Shown one piece after another: positions 56,020 to 64,000 of a DNA stretch of 64,000 bases (its first letter is position 1; the number at the start of each line of letters is the position of its first letter). The position numbers and the translations under genes are program-made. Origin of the DNA: Panicum virgatum (Eukaryota > Streptophyta > Magnoliopsida > Poales > Poaceae). The DNA is taken from the NCBI RefSeq assembly GCF_016808335.1, contig NC_053137.1, forward strand, positions 9,412,506 to 9,476,505, read 5' to 3'. The notes beneath the pieces are model-generated. The model searched no databases. It saw only the letters and a program-made list of their open reading frames with translations, and had not been told where the DNA came from.

Positions 56020-58538
56020 CTACACGGCGCGTCCTAGCATCTCGCCTACCACCACGCCGAGAAGGACCATGCACCCGAGCAGAGTACATGTCCGCGTTCC
56101 GTCTCTTCTGCTCTCTCCTCACAGCCCGCTTCCTCCTGAAGCAAAACTCCTCCAAGTGACCTTCCCTGTCACAGAACTCGTAGTGGTACCTCACCTCACG
56201 CTTGGGAGGTGGAGGCCTAGCCTGCGGACGGGGAGGAGCAGCCCTCTTCTTCTGGGCAACCTGGGCTGTGGCAGCAGGGAGCGTGTCGAGGGAGTTCCTC
56301 AGCTCATTGGGCTTTGGAACCCAAACCTGCTTCTGCGGAGGTGCTTTCGGTGGTTCTTTAAGCACACCATCCACGGGGTCAACAAGCGAAGGCTGCGTGC
56401 TCGTGCTAGCAGTGTTTCCAGCAGCCTTGCCAATCTTACCGTACAACCTGTCAAAGTCTAACCTCATGTACGTGTAACCGACCCCAAACCCATCACCACG
56501 CTTGAACTGCTTGATCATCATGCCCAACTGCGGCTCACTAGCAGAAACCCAACTAAGAATCGCCCTAAGATAGGTATTCTCATTCTCCAGGTTGGCTTTC
56601 TCTACCGCAAGATTATCCAAATCAGAAATTAAACCAGGGCAAACAGAGCAGTCAATAGGTGGGCTAGACTCTATGACCTTAGTCTTTCCAAAAGACTTGA
56701 TCAAAGCGTTCTTCTCCTCTAGCTCCAACCTAAGCGTGGGACAAAGCTTACAAGCACCAAGCAAAACTGGCCTAGACTTCATCTCCTCTAGCTCGCACAC
56801 AACAGTAGCAAACTTAGACTGCAATGAAGCTAGATCAGACTTAAAGATAGGACACTCCTCGCATTCAAGCATATCGCTAACAATAGGAGCATCCTTAACC
56901 AGTTCTAGTTCATGCTTGGCCTTAGCGAGCTCATGAGACACGTCAGCAAGCGAAATCTTAGCAACATCTAAGTTCGCGACGTTCTCATCATGCTTGGCAT
57001 GGAGAGCAACAAGATCATTCATGTGAGACATGCAGCCAGCGCACTCATCCTCACTAGACTTCTCCCTAGCACAAGCCAGCTCAACCCTAAGCTTTCTACG
57101 CTCTCTAGCTGCTTCCTTAAGCAGCCTCTTCTGGTTGTCGAGAGCGGCGTACAACTCCCTAACCTCTGTATCAAGCAGGTCGATCGTGGAGTTTACCTCT
57201 GAATCGCTCTCGGATCCAGGAGAAGAGCCGGAGTGCGTCGGTGTAGCATATCCACCCGAAGACGCACGAGCACCATCGGCTTCGCCCGCCATGGTGCAGA
57301 AGCTCTTGCGTCGACCGGCCGCCAAGCAAAGGCCGATGAAGCCGGTGGCTTCCTTGTCCCGCTTCTTCTTCTTCTTGTCATCATCGTCGGAGGTCGGTGA
57401 AGAAGAGCGGTCGGTGTCGGAAATCTTGTCGAGGTCGCTGAGCTGCGCCAGGAAGGCCTTCTCCCGCTTCTTGGCCTTGTACTGGAAGCGCTTCTTGAGT
57501 GACTCCTTGTCGAAGCGTCCTCCCCGGTCACGACTGCGGTGCTTGTGGCGCCGACGCTCCTTGTTGGAGCCTCCCTCGTCGCGGTCGCGGGTGGCGGTAG
57601 TAGTCGAAGGAGTTGTTCTGGCCACCGCTGGACTTCTTGGGGCAATCGGCGATGAAGTGATTCAGATCGCCGCAGTTGTAGCACCCGGGGTTCTTCTTCC
57701 TCTGCCTGTTGTGGTAGACGCGCTGGAACTTGCTGATGAGAAGGCACAAGTCGTCGTCGCCCAGCGTCTCCAGCTGCTCATCTGAAACAGAAGGCAAAGA
57801 GGCAAGGAGAAAAGCCAAGAGCAGAGTTAGCGTTAGAGCTCGATCCACCTGGGCCAGTCACAAGAGCGACGCTCTTGGAAGGAGGGGCACCATTGAGCTT
57901 GGCTCGTGTCTGGTTATCCACCTCCGTGGCCTTGAGCTTGCTAAAAAGCTCGTTCACTGTCAGAGTCTCATAGCCAGCAGACTCAATGATGGTGTTCACC
58001 TTGAGATAGATCGCCGCAGTTGTAGCACCGGGGTTCTTCTTCCTCTGCCTGTTGTGGTAGACGCGCTGGAACTTGCTGATGAGAAGGCACAAGTCGTCGT
58101 CGCCCAGCGTCTCCAGCTGCTCATCTGAAACAGAAGGCAAAGAGGCAAGAGAAAGCCAAGAGCAGAGTTAGCGTTAGAGCTCGATCCACCTGGGCCAGTC
58201 ACAAGAGCGACGCTTGGAAGGAGGGGCACCATTGAGCTTGGCTCATGTCTGGTTATCCACCTCCGTGGCCTTGAGCTTGCTAAAAAAGCTCGTTCACCCT
58301 GGACGCGTGAGAACTCCGCACGAGAAACGCCAGCGAACAAGGCATTGACGGCCTTGGCGTTAGCCTCGTGCTGGGTCACCTGAAGGGGCGTGGTCCGAAC
58401 AGCCAGCACCTCGTAAAGCTGGTTCTTGGTAATCTCCCAGACCTCGGCTCCCATACTCTGCAAGAAGGCTCTCATGCGAACCTTCCAGTAGGCATAGTCC
58501 TCACCGGAAAACACCGGGATCTTACCAAGACTCGCCAT
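55721..58538 (-). pseudogene. Copia gag, right unit, rearranged
   Basis: Start ATG at 58538 (MASLGKIPVFSGEDYAYWKV). After AGVSRAEFSRVQG it jumps to the zinc-knuckle linker: relative to the left unit, about 310 bp of capsid sequence is missing at about 58298. The segment 57667-57959 (zinc knuckle CYNCGDLNHFIADC and following linker) is present a second time at about 58013-58298. Further in, a long open frame (55721-57625) has basic KERRRHKHRSRDRGG, a coiled-coil region with repeated CxxC modules (ECEECPIFKSDLASLQ, ACKLCPTLRLELEE, DCSVCPGLISDLDN), then a Gly/Arg-rich tail (GRRDARTRRVGGGQGDGGGY). A frameshift separates it from pol near 55725. Confidence 0.88.
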
Positions 58539-58588
58539 GGTCGCCGAGTGGTTTTCGAACCGATTAAGGTACTGAAAACCTCAACCAA

Positions 58589-58600
58589 GCTCTGATACCA
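58589..58600 (-). promoter_or_regulatory. Primer binding site, right unit
   Basis: The complement is TGGTATCAGAGC, next to LTR-B. Confidence 0.9.
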
Positions 58601-58602
58601 AT

Positions 58603-60223
58603 TGTGGGACCGAAGCCGGCGACCAGAGGGGGGGGGGTGAATGGGAGCCGATCAAAATTTCTTCCGAAATTCAAACCATCGGCCTATATCCCGAAAATCA
58701 CCCGAACCCTCAAGCGTTCCGGCCAAAGTTTGGAATAGCTATGGAAAAGCTAAACCAACACAAAAGACCTCGAACGAGCGAGCGAACCACAAAGCAAATC
58801 GGAAGCGAATTGGGAAAACTGCAGAACTGATCTGCCTGGACCGGTCTGACCGGTGCGCTCGACCGGTCTGACCGGTGCGCTGGATCGGTCTAACCGGTCG
58901 TGCCTACCGGTCTGACCGGTAGCACCCAGAAAACCCCCGAGAAATTGGATTCAAACGTTGAATCTCGAGCAAACGACCACGAAAATCGGTGAAACTTGGG
59001 GGATTGCTTCGCCCTACCCCGTGAACATATCCCCAAAAGATCTCGTCCTAAAGATCAACGATTCTTGAGAATTCGAGAGGAGATCAAAAGGGTTGGGGTT
59101 TTCTCTAAAACTCAAGAACTCGAATTCGAAAGAGCTTGTGATTCCAGAGGGAGTAGGACAGGGCTAGAAGCACGGGAATCACAGCTAAGAACTCGAAGCC
59201 TCCTCTCAATTAAGTGTGCCAAGAACGAAATCAAAAATCCATTGCACAAGGCACAAAACCAGGGGATTGAATCGAATCAAAAGCTCAGAGGGCACGAGTA
59301 GGATAGGGCCTCCTTTCCCAATCAAATCCCTTATAAGGTTTCAACAATCCATGGACAAAATCAACTCAAAAGAGAGGAACAGAGGGAGGGAGACGCAGGG
59401 GCGGCGGCCTGGAGAAACAGAGAGTCCACGAACAGAATACAAAAGCCGCCATTAACCTAACACAAGTGAAGGGGTATTTATACCCGCGGGACCAGTCAGA
59501 CCGGTACGCTGGACCGGTCAGACCGGTTGGTTAGACCGGTCAGACCGGTGCCAGGGACCGGTCAGACCGGTTGCCCTGCAGCACCCCCTGTACAACGATC
59601 TCATCCGACGGCCGAGGTTCTTTCTTCGAAACGAAGTCTTCTCCGCGATACCGCCGTCTTGATGAAGATCCAGTCCGCGGTTTTGGAGGGTCCGCGAAAC
59701 CCGAGTAGGTGGCCGGTTTTGAGAAAACCGCCAAAACCTCACGCACGGGAAGATTCCCTCCTCCGCGCCGTGGCCCTAGACGCCGTTCCCGCCTCGGCCT
59801 TCTGACGGCCCTAGACGCCGCCCGACGCCCGTCACCTCCTCGCCCGCAGCGAGGCCCTAGACGCCGTCGACGCCCGTCGCCTCCGTCAGTCCCGAGACCA
59901 ACGCCCGTGCCTCCACGACTTGGCATCTTCAACCGCCGTCCGCCTCCTTGGTTTTATGGCGCAAACCAAGAAACCCGCCTTCCGTCGCCGCTTGCGCCCT
60001 CGATCCAGGAGTGGACGCCACAGCTGCCACCCGGTCCAAGCTCCGGTCCCGGCTGCCCTTCACCGCCGTCCACCGCACGGTCCATCGGCCACAGCACCTC
60101 CACGGCAGCTCCCCGTCGACACTCGATGCCCGTGTACCTGCAATCCAAAGACCAAGCGCATGATCACTCCGCACGGTTGACAATTCACTCATCACAAGCA
60201 GGATAGAGTACTCTCGTTCCTCA
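58603..60223 (-). repeat. LTR-B of the Copia tandem
   Basis: 1,621 bp, TGTGGGACCG to GTTCCTCA, differing from LTR-A by scattered substitutions and small indels, so the tandem is recent. It joins resistance-gene sequence (GATTCACAAGACC) at 60224. Confidence 0.93.
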
Positions 60224-60499
60224 GATTCACAAGACCCTTGGCGCTTTCCAAGTCTAGCACACGCAGCAACCTCATCTTGTCAGAAATAAAAAATGGCTTC
60301 CACTCCCCAAACACAGTTAAAGACCTTATCCGTGACAAGTCCACTGTGCTCTCAAACTCACTTTGGTCACCCTCCCAATTGCTGCTTATAGCTAGGTGAC
60401 GCATGGTGCCTTGGGTGGTAATGCTGCAGCCTTCTTCCATTCTAAAGACAAGATTCTCCTGGCTGTTCCTGCCTTGTGGGTTTGTCTGTCATCACCCAA

Positions 60500-60873
60500 G
60501 CTGTGTCCTAGAGCTTAGAGGTCCAGTGCCACACCCATACTTCTCATCGGTACGATCTAAGCTACCCTCCACCCATCAGTAATCCACCTCCGTTCCACTA
60601 GCACTAATGATCCAGCTTCGATGACCAGTTTTATTATAGTGCGCGGAGCTGATGACCAAAGTGCCACTATAGAATATGTTGTTCACATGCATGCATCTTA
60701 AGCACAGAAGGCTACAGGTTCAACTAGATGCTCGCTAGTCACAACCTATTCGACTTTGTTGTATCTAGTCTTTGGTCACACCCACCTCCGAGATCATTTT
60801 TCATAGATTAGTTAGTGTTGTGCTCATAACCTACAAATAAATAAGCAAATTGAGAAAGATTGGGTATCAATAC
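60500..60873. other. Gap in the resistance gene, no coding sequence
   Basis: Between the second NB-ARC exon donor and the LRR exon. The missing half of NB-ARC is not encoded in any frame. It could be an intron plus deletion. Confidence 0.5.
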
Positions 60874-61678
60874 CTTTTTAGTGAAGAGATCAAGAGCGTC
60901 CCTATTTTGAAGAACTTCCAGCATGTAAATGTCTTCTTGTTTTGGTGAACAAGACTTCGCGATATTCTCTTCTCTTGTGGTGATTACAATCCTGCTCGCA
61001 TTTTCCATTTTGTGGAGACTTTGTATTATCATGTCCCATTCCACAGAAGAAGACAAATCATCCAGAACAATTAGACACCTCTTTCTTTCCAAAAGCTTAC
61101 CCAACTCTTCCTTTGCATTTCTAGTGCCTGCCCCAAAATCAACATTTCCTTTCCTTTTAGAGGATTCTGCATCTAGCTGCATAAATAAGCTCTCAAGGAC
61201 CTCTTCAAGAACAAATGGGTGCATGATTGTGACGCAAGCACGCTTCTCAAACAAACCACTTAGCTCTTGGTTTTGGTAGACCTCTTTGACTAGTGTTGTT
61301 TTTCCAAGACCTCCCATTCCCCAAACTGAGATCACTTTACATTGCTGGTCGTTTTGTTTTGAAATTAGATTGATAAGATCAGATTTCTCTTTCTCACGGC
61401 CCACAAGTTGAGATTCCATCAAAGCACATGAGATTGTCCCAATACGAGTAAGGCTCTTTCTAACCATCTTCACATTGTTGCCTACCAATTGATTCTCAAG
61501 AATCTGATCTGTCGGCATTGCAATGTTGTTAGCACCATGTATGACTACACTTGAGCTAGAGCCTAGCTTCATTAATGTGGTTTGACTTTGAAGAACCTGA
61601 CACAAGTAAACAATGTCATGTAGTCTTGTGAATGTTTTAGATAAATTTTCCAGCTCTTGAATCCAAGCAGACCTTAGG

Positions 61679-62686
61679 ATCTACACATAATCTATAGCAA
61701 GCTACTAATTCAATAACTCCCACTTTTGAAAATTGAATAACATAGAAGGAAGAAATTCATGGCATGCACTTTAACTAATATCCCATACATAATTTCTTAA
61801 TTTACGAACCAACAACAAAATTTAAGGAGACCTATAGGTCGCTGGCTACCCAAGGAAACTCCGATTTGATCCGTCAGCTCACTAGGAGGCATCTACCTCA
61901 TCCTGATCACAAGGAGAGGTCCAATGCCACAAATACCAAACTGTCATTAAGACACAGTAGTATTCTAATTATCATTCTAAGTATGAAACTAATTAAGATT
62001 ATTGTCCTGGTTGCTTTTGTAGAATCAAACCCAGGTTATGAACATGTGTCGTTATGGAATGATTATTGTGGTTAAGCCACTAAAGCTAGAACTATAGATT
62101 GAAAAGCTTGGATTATTTTTTTCTCTTGAATTATTAAGAAAACTTCAATTTTTTGTTTGGTAAAGTTATGGTAGAGTTAATCTTTGTTTACATTTGAAAA
62201 TCTTTCTCAAAACATTTCATGTGCGCGCACACCACAAATTCCATGGATTAGTGTCAAATTTTCATCTGCTGATCTGCATGTCCATGATCACCTAGGGCGG
62301 GAGAATTGCATGGGCTATTCATGTTGCGCAGGTCTATATGACTCAAGCCGATTTCCTTAGTAATTCTCAATCATTGTTAGAGAGTTAGGAATCATGACCC
62401 AATTATGAATGAGAAATTAGACAAGAATCATGACCCGCAGAGAGCATTATCGTATACATGTGCAAAGATTCTTACGGTGCAATCAAACACGTTTTCATAA
62501 TCCTTCTTCCAAATTTGGATTAAATATTAATACATCATATTTTATTAGACTTGACTGTGAAAATATGGTTTAAAGAATACTGGTTAGAAAGCACCAATGA
62601 TTTTATTTACAACAGATATAATAATGATCTAAAAGAACTTGAAGAGGTAAATTAATTAGATGATTATAGCCTTCAATGGATATTAC
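61679..62686. other. Presumed intron between the two NB-ARC exons
   Basis: Bounded by a GTAATA donor (62686) and a CTAAG acceptor-like site (about 61679). AT-rich. The stretch 61995-62090 (complement TTAGTGGCTTAACC and CTGGGTTTGATTC) weakly resembles a tRNA-derived sequence. Confidence 0.5.
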
Positions 62687-63739
62687 CTTATTGTAGGAAG
62701 CAAAAATACTCTGATCAACAGATGATTGCTTGAGCTCTGACACTACACTTTCTTGGCCAGCACATAGGCTTGCAACTTCTCCGTGCTCTGTGGATATGAT
62801 GATTCGGCTTCCTTTCTTGTTATTTGGAAAATATTCCTTAATCGCATCCCACTCGTCTATGGTGGACAGGTCATCAAGCATAATCAGATAGTTCTTCTCA
62901 CTCACATGCTCAGTAAATGCATCAAGCAACTCATCTTGCTTCATGGCTCCCATCTTCTTAATAACTTGAGCTCCGATGTTTGCCTTTTGTTGCGTCTTCT
63001 TCACTTGTTCAAAAGAAGTTCCATAGAACTGCCTCATAATGCAATGCAGGAACTCCAGTGGATTGAAAGGATGCACAATCCTGATCCAAGCGTAGAGTTC
63101 GAACTTCTTGCTTCTCTTTAGATTGTCATACTCTCCTTTGATGACGACTGTCTGACCAAGAAAACCACCTGTTCCCCACACGGCTATCACTATAAGATTC
63201 TCGTTACCATCGTTGATCAGTTGGGAGAGGTCGACTTTTGCTTTGTCCTTCTGCCTCCTTGCTTCCTCAATGCCAAACATTGTTGCATCAGAAGTGCTTG
63301 ATGGCCCAACACTAATTGCAGGCTTGGGGCCAATAGTGCCCTTGATGAGACGGTATCGTATGTTCCTCTGGCTGACATCCTCAACCTTGGCCCTGAGTTC
63401 CTTCATCCGTGTGGCCACTTTGTGCCGATCAATCAGCGTCCGGAGTAAGGACCACCGAGACGGCTTCCCAAGTCGAACGGCTAGATCTTGAAGGCAGTCT
63501 TCAACATCATAGGACACATCGCGGACCTGCTTGACCCAGGTCTTGACCACCTTGTGCTCATCTCGCTCCTCATGCGCAGCCATTAGGAAAGCGAGCATCA
63601 TCTCGAGCTCATCCTTGATAAAAGCCTGATCATGCTGGACGCCCAGCTGCAAAGCCACCTCCTGCGCGATGGTGGACTTTGCGTAGCTAAGCGCTCCATT
63701 CAGCACGGACTTGCCCACGCTCAACGCCGTCGCTTCCAG

Positions 63740-64000
63740 CCTTCCATAGCCAACCTTATTTTTTCTCTCCCAAACGCACTGGGGTCTGTGAACAGTGTAA
63801 TAGATCAGCTGAGTTGAGGAAGAAGAGCAATGCATAAATATGGAATAATTGAAATGATTACGTTCGAAGAATAAAACTTACAAGCTAGCTTACCGTTTTC
63901 ACGGCTCCTCGTTGCAGTTTACAGTTTTGTGAGGAACAAGATGAAAAAAAATGTGGCAGCAGATAGAGCAGTCTGGATGAGCGAATAAAGCTACTACTGG
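63740..64000. other. 5' flank of the resistance gene
   Basis: The frame stays open upstream of the expected start to an ATG at 63835, but this stretch (MHCSSSSTQLIYYTVH) does not look like an NLR N terminus; TTCACAG at about 63786-63792 could be a splice acceptor. Promoter sequence lies mostly beyond the window. Confidence 0.45.

Larger units (their letters stand above)
48323..60223 (-). mobile_element. Copia tandem inserted in the resistance gene
   Basis: Order from right to left: LTR-B (58603-60223), primer site, rearranged gag, pol, polypurine tract, LTR-A (49491-51115), a second primer site and a second gag region truncated at about 48323. LTR-A therefore serves as the 3' LTR of one unit and the 5' LTR of the next. 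This is the product expected of LTR-LTR unequal recombination or adjacent insertion, followed by a deletion that removed the left unit's pol, its 3' LTR and part of the LRR exon. No target duplication can be tested because one end is deleted. Confidence 0.88.
47823..63739 (-). pseudogene. CC-NB-NB-LRR resistance gene, split and decayed
   Basis: A minus-strand NLR. Exon 1 (62687 to about 63739) encodes an Rx-type coiled coil (QLGVQHDQAFIKDELEMMLA, VKTWVKQVRDVSYDVEDCLQ, with an EDVSYD-like motif) and a first NB-ARC whose P-loop is GTGGFLGQTV, lacking the GKT lysine; kinase-2 YLIMLDDLSTIDEWD is present. A GTAATA donor follows. Exon 2 (60874 to about 61678) has a second NB-ARC with intact P-loop VWGMGGLGKTTLVKEVY, kinase-2 CLIVLDDLSS and SRIVITTREENIAKS, then stops at a GTATTG donor. 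The rest of that NB-ARC (GLPL, winged helix, MHD) is not found. LRR sequence resumes at 60500-60224 (TMRHLAISSNWEGD, LTVFGEWKPFFISDKMRLLR), is broken by the Copia tandem, and ends at 48322-47823 (LPDWVAGLQNLVKLKLSRTR, IPSSQVWLEDVRGQL, stop at 47823). The family's usual MEATALS start is LEATALS here (CTG at 63737-63739). It would have been an intracellular immune receptor. Confidence 0.88.

Noticed and set aside
60590..60665. Small CACTA remnant between CACTAGCACTAATG and TTATTATAGTG
   Set aside because: The two ends are only about 45 bp apart, with no matching inner repeat and no 3-bp duplication.
1..64000. CRISPR arrays, operons and ribosome binding sites
   Set aside because: The window is plant nuclear DNA; tandem repeats present are LTR or transposon-arm repeats without CRISPR structure.

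Overview
The window is nuclear DNA from a grass (Poaceae, probably a panicoid). The evidence is the repeat content: CACTA elements with AGGGGCGGGT or TGACG arms, Stowaway and PIF-type MITEs with TA or TTA target duplications, Copia LTRs followed by TGGTATCAGAGC primer sites, a Helitron, and a CC-NB-ARC-LRR gene and a DUF247 gene of plant type. The species cannot be fixed from the sequence alone. No rRNA, CRISPR or functional tRNA gene is seen.

Layout. 1-7289: a decayed Mutator-like (MULE) transposase (minus strand, 1331-3640), several MITEs and a Gypsy gag remnant. 7290-35698: one 28.4-kb CACTA element with a TTG target duplication on both sides. It carries three leftward transcription units: a TNPD-type transposase (34852 to 24366), an unrecognised gene X (about 23640 to 15293), and a Transposase_24/Ulp1-type gene (12159 to 8421). 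A TATA box and an array of GGGGCGG-type repeats precede each unit. Four later elements sit inside it: an hAT MITE (7611-8268), a gag-only Copia element (16552-22680), a second CACTA of 5.6 kb (26272-31874) that carries tRNA-like units and a possible spliced transcript, and a Gypsy-type solo LTR (31896-33302). Each has its own target duplication.

35702-47822: an LTR fragment, a 0.4-kb tandem duplication that looks like a repeated leader exon, a tRNA-derived SINE, one apparently intact DUF247 gene (38945-40366, plus strand), a MITE inside a MITE, a MULE-type MITE, and a 3.1-kb Helitron inserted in a small hAT MITE.

47823-64000: a resistance-gene pseudogene (minus strand) of CC-NB-NB-LRR type. 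It is split by a Copia tandem (48323-60223) with two nearly identical 1.6-kb LTRs, one nearly complete internal region and a second truncated one.

Most protein-coding capacity is transposon-derived and broken. DUF247 is the only host gene that still reads well. The most unusual observation is that two different Copia LTR types both carry ACCGGT-N3-ACCGGT dyads just upstream of their TATA box; in the larger family they form two opposed four-dyad arrays with a 22-bp period.
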